From Cytophagales bacterium (GTDB taxonomy: Bacteria; Bacteroidota; Bacteroidia; Cytophagales; MED-G16), in contig JAPYTU010000021.1 in assembly GCA_029940715.1 (NCBI GenBank), forward strand, positions 1-22,916: DNA of 22,916 nt. Reading direction: 5' to 3'. The notes beneath the pieces are model-generated. The model did not search any database and had not been told where the DNA came from. It worked only from the letters and a program-made list of their open reading frames with translations. The number at the start of each line of letters is the position of its first letter. The first letter of the stretch is position 1. The translations under genes were made by a program, and so were the position numbers. Shown piece after piece: positions 7,415 to 13,979 of the stretch.

Positions 7415-8692
7415 ATGATTAAAGTTTTATTTATTAATTTATTATTATCTAATTCATTTTTTTCATTTCAAAAAAATAATGATACTTTAGAAATTAATAA
7501 TATCAATAAAATTAATCTTGAATTATTAAATCGTAAAATAGATTCTATAATTAATGAGGCAATTTCTTTAAAAGCTTTTCCAGGTGCACAGATATTAGTT
7601 ATTAAAGATGGAAATAAAATTTTTAATAAAAACTATGGTTTTCATACGTATGATAGTTTAATTAAAGTTTCTGAAAATTCGATTTATGACATAGCATCAT
7701 TAACAAAAATTGCATCATCTACTCTTTCTCTTATGAAACTCTATGATAATAATTTATTTTTCTTAGAAAAACCATTATCCTATTATTTAAAAACATTTAA
7801 AAAAACTGATAAAGGAAATATTCCAGTAAAGGATTTTTTATTACATAAAACAGGTATTAGGTCATGGATTCCTTTCCATGAAACTACAAAAAATGAAGAT
7901 GGAGAATTTAAGAAAAAAACTCTTAGCAATAAATATTCGAAAAGATACAGTACACATCTAACTGATAGTTTGTATTTGTATAAGAAATACAAAAAAGAAA
8001 TATATAATCAGATTAAAGAAACGTATTTTGTGGATACTGACTCTGTTTTATATTCTGGGTTATTTTTTTATTTAGTCCCTGAGATAGTATCTAAATTATC
8101 TAAATCATCATTTGAAAATTTTGTAGGAGACATTTATTCATCTTTAGATTTAAATAAAACATTATTTAATCCTTTAAGAAAATTTCCAAAAAACAAAATT
8201 GTACCAACTGAAAATGATGATTTTTTTAGAATGACTCAAATTCATGGGGTAGTTCATGATGAAGGTGCTGCAATGATGAATGGGGTTTCTGGTAATGCTG
8301 GACTTTTTTCAACAGCTAATGAATTAGGAGTTATTTATCAGACTTTTTTGAATGATGGATATTATAATGGAAAAAAGATTTTTAATTCTTCAACCATAAC
8401 TTTATTCACTCAGTGTAATTATTGTTCTGGTAAGTATCATAGAGGATTAGGTTTTGATAAACCTTTACCTGAGTATAGTATAGATGATTGTACGTATTCA
8501 AAATATTCTTCAAAGAAAAGTTATGGGCACTCGGGATATACGGGTACATTTGTTTGGGTAGATCCTGAGTATAATTTGATTTACATTTTCTTATCAAATA
8601 GGGTTTATCAGACTAGAGAGAATGGTAAACTTTATGAGTATAATATTAGAACAAAAATTCATGATTATATATATGAGAGTTTTTTGAAATAA
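7415..8692 (+). CDS. Exported serine hydrolase of the beta-lactamase/PBP fold (GH3-partner type)
   Basis: This 425-residue protein starts with a probable signal peptide (KVLFINLLLSNSFFSFQ). The active-site SxxK motif is SLTK at 95-98 (YDIASLTKIASS), the second motif is Tyr213 in LYSGLFFYLVPEIV, and the third is HSG at 372-374 (GHSGYTG) in place of KTG. Sequence features such as FPGAQILVIKDG, KDFLLHKTGIRSWIPF and GVVHDEGAAMMNGVSGNAG match the serine hydrolase domain that many Bacteroidota carry fused behind a NagZ-like GH3 glycosidase. Here it stands alone. Likely location is the periplasm. The substrate is probably a peptidoglycan-related peptide or ester but is not proven. It starts 1 base after the epimerase stop, so it likely shares that transcript. 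Confidence 0.85.
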   Translation: MIKVLFINLLLSNSFFSFQKNNDTLEINNINKINLELLNRKIDSIINEAISLKAFPGAQILVIKDGNKIFNKNYGFHTYDSLIKVSENSIYDIASLTKIASSTLSLMKLYDNNLFFLEKPLSYYLKTFKKTDKGNIPVKDFLLHKTGIRSWIPFHETTKNEDGEFKKKTLSNKYSKRYSTHLTDSLYLYKKYKKEIYNQIKETYFVDTDSVLYSGLFFYLVPEIVSKLSKSSFENFVGDIYSSLDLNKTLFNPLRKFPKNKIVPTENDDFFRMTQIHGVVHDEGAAMMNGVSGNAGLFSTANELGVIYQTFLNDGYYNGKKIFNSSTITLFTQCNYCSGKYHRGLGFDKPLPEYSIDDCTYSKYSSKKSYGHSGYTGTFVWVDPEYNLIYIFLSNRVYQTRENGKLYEYNIRTKIHDYIYESFLK

Positions 8693-8763
8693 ATTTTTAA
8701 TAAAGCATTTAAAGTAATATTTTTAAAAAAAAGTCTTTGATATAATATTTTAGTGATTGTAAA

Positions 8764-9963
8764 ATGAATAGAAGAAATTTTATTAGAAATAGTGGAAAGA
8801 TAGCAGCAGCAATTTCTGTTCCTTTAGTTAATAATTTTAGTTTATCTAATAATTTAAATTTTAATAATACTATAAATATTGGAATAATTGGAACAGGTGA
8901 TAGGGGTGGGGGTTTGATACCATTTATAAATCAAATTGAAAATCTTAATGTAGTTGCTTGTTGTGATATTTTACCTTTTAGATTAGAAAACGGAATTAAA
9001 AAATCACCTAAAAATACGATTGCATATAAAAATTATAAAAAATTATTAGAAAATAAAGATATAGACGCAGTACTTATAGCAACTCCATTTTCAACGCATT
9101 ATCAAATTGCAAGTGATTCAATTGATGCAGGTAAACATGTTTATTGTGAAAAAACTATGGTTCGTGGAATATATGATAACTTAAATCTTGTTAAAAAGGT
9201 AAAAAAATCTAATATTATCTTTCAAACTGGTCATCAATATCATAGCTCTAGACTATATAGTCATGTTGTGGATATGATAAATTCAAATGAAATTGGAAAA
9301 GTATCTTATTTTGATTGCCAATGGAACAGAAATGGTAATTGGAGAAGACCTGTATCTGACCCAAGTTTAGAAAGATTAATAAATTGGAGAATGTATAAAG
9401 AATATTCAGGGGGGTTGGTTGCTGAATTATGCTCTCATCAAATTGATTTTGTTAATTGGGTACTTAATGATAATCCTTCAAAAATTATGGGGTCTGGTGG
9501 AATTGATTATTGGAAAGATGGAAGAGAAACTTTTGATAATGTTCATTTAATATTTGAATATCCAAATGGAGTAAAAGCTAAATTCACTTCTTTAACTTCA
9601 AATGCTTTAGGTAACTATCAAATTAAAATTCATGGAGATAAAGGATCAATACTTTTAGATTATCAATCTGCTTGGATATATCCAGAAGCTAACGCATTAA
9701 AAGAATTAGGAAATATAGATGGAGTCTCTGGAGCTACAGCAAAGCCATGGGTTGAAGGAAAAGGTATTCCTATTGATTATAAGCATTTAGATCCTTCAAA
9801 ACAAGCACTTGTTGATTTTAGAGATAGTATATTAAATAATCAGTTACCAGAGTCAAATGTTTATAGTGGTTCATCAACAGCAATTGCAGTTGATTTAGCT
9901 TTACAAGCTGTTCACAATGAAAGAATTATTTATTGGAGATCTTATTATAATATAAATCCTTAA
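8764..9963 (+). CDS. Tat-exported Gfo/Idh/MocA family oxidoreductase
   Basis: This is a 399-residue NAD(P)-dependent oxidoreductase. The N-terminus MNRRNFIRNSGKIAAAISVP is a twin-arginine signal (RR at 3-4) with an AAAISVP hydrophobic core, so it is exported folded with cofactor bound. The Rossmann motif IGIIGTGDRGGG follows at 39-50. The family's EKP-like catalytic motif appears as CEKTM (128-132, Lys130). The C-terminal domain contains SGGLVAELCSHQID with a conserved His. This architecture is common in Bacteroidota secreted sugar-modifying enzymes. Such enzymes can oxidise a sugar hydroxyl, often C3, feeding 3-keto-glycoside cleavage. The gene is 2 bases upstream of a DUF1080 lipoprotein gene, supporting a joint pathway. 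The sugar substrate is unknown. Confidence 0.92.
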   Translation: MNRRNFIRNSGKIAAAISVPLVNNFSLSNNLNFNNTINIGIIGTGDRGGGLIPFINQIENLNVVACCDILPFRLENGIKKSPKNTIAYKNYKKLLENKDIDAVLIATPFSTHYQIASDSIDAGKHVYCEKTMVRGIYDNLNLVKKVKKSNIIFQTGHQYHSSRLYSHVVDMINSNEIGKVSYFDCQWNRNGNWRRPVSDPSLERLINWRMYKEYSGGLVAELCSHQIDFVNWVLNDNPSKIMGSGGIDYWKDGRETFDNVHLIFEYPNGVKAKFTSLTSNALGNYQIKIHGDKGSILLDYQSAWIYPEANALKELGNIDGVSGATAKPWVEGKGIPIDYKHLDPSKQALVDFRDSILNNQLPESNVYSGSSTAIAVDLALQAVHNERIIYWRSYYNINP

Positions 9964-9965
9964 TT

Positions 9966-10673
9966 GTGATAAAAAACATATTTATATTATTCTTAATAGG
10001 ATTATTTTCATGTAATAAATTTGGAGAAAAAAATGAATCTTGGGATAGATTATTTGATGGTAAGACTTTAACTGGGTGGTATGTTATTGGTGGTAATGCG
10101 AAATATGAAGTTAGGGATGGTGCAATTGTAGGAACTTCAGTTCTTAATACTTTAAATACTTTTTTGTGTTCTGATAAATTTTATGATGATTTTATACTAG
10201 AAATAGAATATAAAGTAGATTCAAATATAAATTCAGGTATTCAAATAAGAAGTAATAGTATAGATTCTTATAAAGAAGGAAAGGTACATGGTTATCAAAT
10301 TGAAATTGATCCTTCTGAAAGAGCTTGGAGTGGTGGAATATATGATGAGGGTAGAAGAGGATGGTTATATTCATTGAACGAAAATCCTGAAGCTCAAAAA
10401 TCATTTAAAAAAAATAAGTGGAATAAATTCAGGATTGAAGCTATAGGAGACACAATAAAAACCTGGATTAATGATGTTCCTGCAGTATATTTGATAGATA
10501 ATATGACATCAAAAGGTTTTATAGGTTTGCAAGTTCATAGCATAGGACATGATAAAAAAAAAGAAGGAAAAGAAGTGGCATGGAAAAATATAAAAATAAT
10601 AACAAAAGATATTGATAGGTATCAAAGATCTATTTTATTAGATCCTAAATTAATAACGGAAACATACTATTAA
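9966..10673 (+). CDS. DUF1080 (3-keto-disaccharide hydrolase family) lipoprotein
   Basis: This 235-residue protein has a lipoprotein signal ILFLIGLFSC with lipid-modified Cys16. One DUF1080 domain (about 25-215) is recognisable by WDRLFDGKTLTGWYVIGG, DGAIVG, DFILEIEYKVDSNINSGIQIR, HGYQIEIDPS, GGIYDEGRRGWL, WNKFRIEAIGDTIKTWINDVP and GFIGLQVHSIG. The fold is a concanavalin-like beta sandwich, and the family includes hydrolases or lyases that cleave 3-keto-glycosides. The start is GTG at 9966, placed 2 bases after the oxidoreductase stop, and no ATG fits before the lipobox. It probably acts in the periplasm or on the outer membrane on the product of the upstream oxidoreductase. That functional link is inference from pairing. 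An inverted repeat covers its stop codon. Confidence 0.9.
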   Translation: MIKNIFILFLIGLFSCNKFGEKNESWDRLFDGKTLTGWYVIGGNAKYEVRDGAIVGTSVLNTLNTFLCSDKFYDDFILEIEYKVDSNINSGIQIRSNSIDSYKEGKVHGYQIEIDPSERAWSGGIYDEGRRGWLYSLNENPEAQKSFKKNKWNKFRIEAIGDTIKTWINDVPAVYLIDNMTSKGFIGLQVHSIGHDKKKEGKEVAWKNIKIITKDIDRYQRSILLDPKLITETYY

Positions 10674-10684
10674 TTTAATAGTAT
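10664..10684. repeat. Perfect 10-bp inverted repeat across the DUF1080 stop codon
   Basis: The 21 bases read atactattaa, then t, then ttaatagtat, and the arms are exact reverse complements. The stop codon TAA (10671-10673) lies in the centre. In RNA it could form about 8 A-U-rich pairs around an AATTT loop. It is not followed by a clean T-run, so it is a weak terminator at best, or an operator-like palindrome ahead of yaaA (start 10710). Confidence 0.5.
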
Positions 10685-10709
10685 ATTAATAACTAATTTT
10701 ATTTGTATT

Positions 10710-11471
10710 ATGGTAACACTTATATCACCATCTAAAACGTTAAATTTTGATGATAATAATTCTTGTAGTTTTAATACTGATTGCAGGTTGATTAATCATA
10801 CTAGTGAGCTTCATAAAATATTAATAAACTTTTCTATTAATGGTCTAAAAGATTTGATGAATGTGAGTGATAAAATTGCAGAGTTAAATTATAATAGATT
10901 TAAAAGTTGGGAAGAACCCTCAAAATCTGATTTTTCAAAACAGGCTATATATGCTTTTAAGGGAGATGTTTATTCGGGTTTAGATGCTGAGTCTATATTA
11001 GAAGATAAATTTGATTTTTTACAAGAAAATTTAAGAATTATTTCAGGTTATTATGGCTTAATTAGACCATTCGATAAAATTCTTCCTTATAGACTTGAAA
11101 TGGGTACTAAATTGCGTAATTCTAGAGGTAAGAATCTTTATGAGTTCTGGGGTGATAATATTACTAATCTATTAAATAATGATATTGAAGATAAAAATAG
11201 TTATGTGGTTAATCTAGCCTCTAATGAATATTTTAAATCAATAAAGAAAAATAAATTAAAGAATGAGATTATAACTCCTATTTTTAAAGAATTTAAAAAC
11301 GGAACATATAAAACTATAGCTATATATGCTAAAAAAGCTAGAGGTTTAATGTCACGATTTATTATAGACAATAAGATTCAAAAACCAGAAAATTTAAAAG
11401 CATTTAACTTAGAAAGGTATTCTTTTGATACTAAATTATCTGATAATTTTAATTATGTTTTTACTAGGTAA
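10710..11471 (+). CDS. yaaA: Peroxide stress protein YaaA
   Basis: This 253-residue protein matches the YaaA (DUF328/UPF0246) family along its whole length. Conserved stretches include LISPSKTLNFD at the N-terminus, MNVSDKIAELNYNRF, QAIYAFKGDVYSGLDAE, LRIISGYYGLIRPFDKI, YRLEMGTKL, NLYEFWGDNIT, VNLASNEYFKSI and YAKKARGLMSRFIIDN. In E. coli YaaA limits free iron and Fenton damage during peroxide stress and binds DNA; here that role is by homology. It is cytosolic, and length and start fit the family exactly. It stands 36 bases after the DUF1080 gene behind an inverted repeat, so it may have its own promoter. The adjacent tRNA gene is on the other strand. Confidence 0.95.
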   Translation: MVTLISPSKTLNFDDNNSCSFNTDCRLINHTSELHKILINFSINGLKDLMNVSDKIAELNYNRFKSWEEPSKSDFSKQAIYAFKGDVYSGLDAESILEDKFDFLQENLRIISGYYGLIRPFDKILPYRLEMGTKLRNSRGKNLYEFWGDNITNLLNNDIEDKNSYVVNLASNEYFKSIKKNKLKNEIITPIFKEFKNGTYKTIAIYAKKARGLMSRFIIDNKIQKPENLKAFNLERYSFDTKLSDNFNYVFTR

Positions 11472-11475
11472 TTAG

Positions 11476-11549
11476 TAGCGAGAGGGGGAATTGAACCCCC
11501 GACCTCCGGGTTATGAATCCGACGCTCTAACCTTCTGAGCTACCTCGCT
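11476..11549 (-). tRNA. tRNA with CAT anticodon (elongator tRNA-Met, or tRNA-Ile2)
   Basis: The minus strand folds as a 74-base cloverleaf. The acceptor stem is AGCGAGG with TCTCGCT (last pair G-U), the D stem is GCTC/GAGC, and the anticodon loop is TTCATAA with CAT at positions 34-36. The T arm is GGGGG-TTCAATT-CCCCC, and the discriminator is A. CCA is not encoded. The paired 1-72 bases and the C11-G24 D-stem pair argue against initiator tRNA. CAT could also be read as Ile2 after lysidine modification. The pair 31-39 is A-C, a mismatch closing the anticodon loop. Confidence 0.92.
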
Positions 11550-11559
11550 AAAAAGTATG

Positions 11560-11567
11560 CAAATTTA
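11560..11567 (-). promoter_or_regulatory. Candidate -7 promoter element for the CAT tRNA
   Basis: The minus strand reads TAAATTTG followed by CATA, a perfect TAnnTTTG match, 10 bases before the mature 5' end of the tRNA. A TTTC (3 of 4 to TTTG) sits 20 bases upstream, near 11591-11588. The predicted transcript starts near 11556, giving a 5' leader of about 7 bases. Confidence 0.5.
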
Positions 11568-11596
11568 GATATATTATTATTAATATAGAAAATGTT

Positions 11597-11625
11597 TTTG
11601 GTTCTTGATTTTTATTATATATTTA
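11597..11625 (+). promoter_or_regulatory. Weak candidate promoter for the START-like gene
   Basis: TTTG at 11597-11600 and TATATTTA at 11618-11625 (7 of 8 to TAnnTTTG) are separated by 17 bases, slightly short for the usual spacing. A start near 11629 would give a 20-base leader to the ATG at 11649. It would also place the alternative ATG at 11592 upstream of transcription. Confidence 0.3.
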
Positions 11626-11648
11626 ATATATTGAAAAAAAATCATTTA

Positions 11649-12044
11649 ATGTCTAAACAAAAATTTGTTGGAGAATACCCTATAAATGCATCTAGGAAGA
11701 TGTTATTTCCTTATTTAAGTACAGCAAGTGGTTTGTGTGAATGGTTTGCTGATGACGTTAATATTAATAATATAAATAAAACTTTAATTTTTATCGTTGA
11801 TGGTGAAGAAAAAATTGCTCGAATTGATTCTGTTAAGAAAAATAGACATGTTAAATTTTCTTTTCTTGAAGATGGAGAAGTAAAAAAAGATCATGATTAT
11901 CTTGAATTTAGACTCGAGATTAATGAGTTAACACAATCAGTTTTTATTAGAATTGTAGAATATACTGAAACTGATGATTTAGAGGAGTCTTTTCAAATTT
12001 GGGATAATTTATTATCTCAATTAAAAGAAATTATTGGAGCTTAA
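11649..12044 (+). CDS. START-like (SRPBCC superfamily) domain protein
   Basis: This 131-residue protein is of the START-like family found across Bacteroidota, related to AHSA1/SRPBCC hydrophobic-pocket domains. Visible features are KFVGEYPINASRKMLFPYLS, SGLCEWFADDVN, FIVDGEEKIARID, VKFSFLEDGE, YLEFRLEINELTQS and a C-terminal helix with WDNLLSQLKEIIG. The frame stays open upstream to an ATG at 11592, but the family begins at MSKQKFVGEYP, and the extra 19 residues would fall on a likely promoter, so I use 11649. The ligand and role are unknown; the protein is cytosolic. The LptF/LptG-type gene follows after 12 bases, an arrangement suggesting co-transcription. Confidence 0.88.
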   Translation: MSKQKFVGEYPINASRKMLFPYLSTASGLCEWFADDVNINNINKTLIFIVDGEEKIARIDSVKKNRHVKFSFLEDGEVKKDHDYLEFRLEINELTQSVFIRIVEYTETDDLEESFQIWDNLLSQLKEIIGA

Positions 12045-12056
12045 AATATTTCTCAA

Positions 12057-13574
12057 GTGAGAAAAATTGATTCGTTAATTATAAAATCATTTATTGGTCC
12101 TTTTTTAATAACGTTTTTTGTTGTGGTTTTTATTTTACTACTTCAATTTATGTTAAAATATTTTGATGATATATTAGGCAAGGATTTAAGTATTGATGTT
12201 CTTTTAGAATTTTTATTTTATTTTGCTGTAAGGATTACACCAGATGCATTACCATTAGCAATTTTATTATCATCAATAATGACTTTTGGTAATCTAGGTG
12301 AGCATAATGAGTTAGTTGCTATTAAGAGTTCTGGTGTTTCATTGTTAAGGACATTATTTCCTTTGTTTATAATCTCTGTATTAATTACTTTTTTTGCTTT
12401 TTTTTCAAATAATAATTTTGTTCCGAAAGCTAATTTAAAAGCTCTTAGTCTTCTTTATGATATTAAAAGAAAAAAACCTTCTATGGATTTAAAGGAAGGT
12501 CAATTTTATAGTGGAATTCCAGGTTATACAATAAAAGTTCAAAAGAAAATTGATGATAAATTACTTCAAGGAGTTATAATTTATGATCATGTTACATATC
12601 CTGGAAATAACAGAGTTATTCTTTCAGATTCAAGTTATATGTATTCAGTTTTGAATAATAGGTATTTGATTTTTGAGCTTTTTGATGGGTATTCATTTAC
12701 TGAAGTACCAAGTGCTAAATCAAGAGTTAAAAAAATAAATCAATTTTATAGAAACGAATTTTCTTCTATGAAAATAGTTTTTGATATGTCATCATTTGAT
12801 TTAGAAAGAACTAAAGAAGAATTATTTGCTGGAGATTATAGAATGAAAAATATAAATCAATTATCTAATTCAATAGATTCTTTGGGATATAATAAATCTA
12901 TGCAGAAGTATATAATGTTAAAAACATCAAATTCATTTTATAGATACCATATGAAAAATAAGTTTATTTTCCCTTCGGGTGTGGATTTTATAAGAAGTGA
13001 ACTTAAAGAAGAATCATTAGTTCATGATTATTATAGTTTTATGGATACTACTAATTATTTTTCAGATTCATTTTTTTTAAACAATAAAATAAAATTAGAT
13101 ATTAATAACATTGATAAAGTTGGAACAAATAAAGTTTATACTATGGCTCTTAATAATGCTAGAAATATTAAGACAAATTTGAGTATTAATTCTGCTAAAA
13201 TTAAATCTCATGATTATGAGATAAATAAAAATAAAATTGAATTATTTAAGAAATACGCCCAAGCATTTGCTTGTATTTCAATGTTTTTAATAGGTGCTCC
13301 ATTAGGTTCTTTAATTAAAAAGGGTGGAATTGGAATTCCTGTTATAATTTCAATTGTTTTTTATATTATTTACTATGTTTTAAATATTCTTGGCTTAAAA
13401 TGGGCTAGAGAATCTATTATATCACCAGAATTAGCTGCTTGGCAGGCAAATTTAATTTTATTACCTATAGGATTGTTTTTACTTTATCATACCAGAAAAG
13501 ATTCCAAGATTTTTGAATTTGATTATTATAGAGATTATTTCAACAAATTCTTTAAAAGATATAAAAATCACTAA
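12057..13574 (+). CDS. LptF/LptG family lipopolysaccharide export permease
   Basis: This is a 505-residue inner membrane protein of the YjgP/YjgQ (LptF/LptG) family. These proteins work with the LptB ATPase to extract LPS from the inner membrane and feed it to the periplasmic bridge. The start is GTG at 12057, giving (M)RKIDSLIIKSFIGPF, which matches the family's amphipathic N-terminus. Three membrane helices lie in the first 120 residues (FFVVVFILLLQFML; ALPLAILLSSIMTF; FPLFIISVLITFFAFF). A long periplasmic beta-jellyroll region follows (about 125-395). Three C-terminal helices complete it (FACISMFLIGAPLGSL; IPVIISIVFYIIYYVLNIL; LILLPIGLFLLYH). It is longer than E. coli LptF/G because of an expanded periplasmic region, which I believe is common in Bacteroidota. 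F versus G cannot be decided. Confidence 0.92.
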   Translation: MRKIDSLIIKSFIGPFLITFFVVVFILLLQFMLKYFDDILGKDLSIDVLLEFLFYFAVRITPDALPLAILLSSIMTFGNLGEHNELVAIKSSGVSLLRTLFPLFIISVLITFFAFFSNNNFVPKANLKALSLLYDIKRKKPSMDLKEGQFYSGIPGYTIKVQKKIDDKLLQGVIIYDHVTYPGNNRVILSDSSYMYSVLNNRYLIFELFDGYSFTEVPSAKSRVKKINQFYRNEFSSMKIVFDMSSFDLERTKEELFAGDYRMKNINQLSNSIDSLGYNKSMQKYIMLKTSNSFYRYHMKNKFIFPSGVDFIRSELKEESLVHDYYSFMDTTNYFSDSFFLNNKIKLDINNIDKVGTNKVYTMALNNARNIKTNLSINSAKIKSHDYEINKNKIELFKKYAQAFACISMFLIGAPLGSLIKKGGIGIPVIISIVFYIIYYVLNILGLKWARESIISPELAAWQANLILLPIGLFLLYHTRKDSKIFEFDYYRDYFNKFFKRYKNH

Positions 13575-13600
13575 TAATTTTTTAAGAATTAATATTTATC

Positions 13601-13608
13601 TATTTTTG
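13601..13608 (+). promoter_or_regulatory. Candidate -7 promoter element for rpsO
   Basis: TATTTTTG followed by CG is a perfect TAnnTTTG match. TTTT (3 of 4 to TTTG) lies 19 bases upstream at 13578-13581. The predicted start near 13612 leaves a leader of about 39 bases before rpsO, long enough for a small regulatory fold, though I see no convincing one. Confidence 0.5.
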
Positions 13609-13650
13609 CGAAAAATAAATAAAATAAATGAATAAAAACTTTTGCTAAGC

Positions 13651-13926
13651 ATGTATTTAAGTAAAGAGAAAAAAGAAAAACTTTTTAAAAATCATGGCCG
13701 GTTAAAGAAAAACAATGATACAGGTTCTGCTGAATCTCAGATAGCGTTGTTTACTTATCGAATTAAACATTTAACAGATCATTTACAAAATAATAAGAAA
13801 GATCATTCAACTAGAATGGGATTATTAAGATTAGTTGGTAAACGAAGAAAATTATTAAATTATCTTTCTTCAAAATACATCGATAGGTATAGAGCCATTA
13901 TTTCGGAACTTAATATTAGAAAATAA
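13651..13926 (+). CDS. rpsO: 30S ribosomal protein S15
   Basis: This 91-residue protein binds the central domain of 16S rRNA early in 30S assembly. Family motifs are all present: MYLSKEKKEKLF, NDTGSAESQIALFTYRIKHLTDHL, KDHSTRMGLLRLVGKRRKLLNYL and the ending YRAIISELNIRK. The frame is open upstream to a TTG at 13642, but the family starts at MYL, so the ATG at 13651 is preferred. It is followed by pnp after 53 bases, the widely conserved rpsO-pnp order. A small A/T hairpin (ATAAG-TTT-CTTAT, 13933-13945) between them could modulate readthrough. A TAnnTTTG promoter element lies upstream at 13601. Confidence 0.97.
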   Translation: MYLSKEKKEKLFKNHGRLKKNNDTGSAESQIALFTYRIKHLTDHLQNNKKDHSTRMGLLRLVGKRRKLLNYLSSKYIDRYRAIISELNIRK

Positions 13927-13979
13927 TATTTTATAAGTTTCTTATCTCCTATTTTTTGGAACTGTTATCGTAAAACAAT

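Noticed and set aside
7783..8597. Minus-strand ORFs within the serine hydrolase gene (7783-7992 and 8406-8597)
   Set aside because: They are antisense to a gene whose active-site motifs are intact, and neither resembles a known protein.
11592..11648. N-terminal extension of the START-like protein from ATG 11592
   Set aside because: The family begins at the ATG at 11649, and the extension overlaps a candidate promoter and reads as random hydrophobic sequence.
13642..13650. TTG start for rpsO three codons upstream
   Set aside because: S15 proteins start at MYL. The ATG at 13651 gives the normal length.
13933..13945. Small hairpin ATAAG-TTT-CTTAT followed by a T-run as a terminator between rpsO and pnp
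   Set aside because: A five-pair A-U-rich stem is too weak to call, and rpsO-pnp are normally co-transcribed. It is mentioned only as a possible readthrough modulator.
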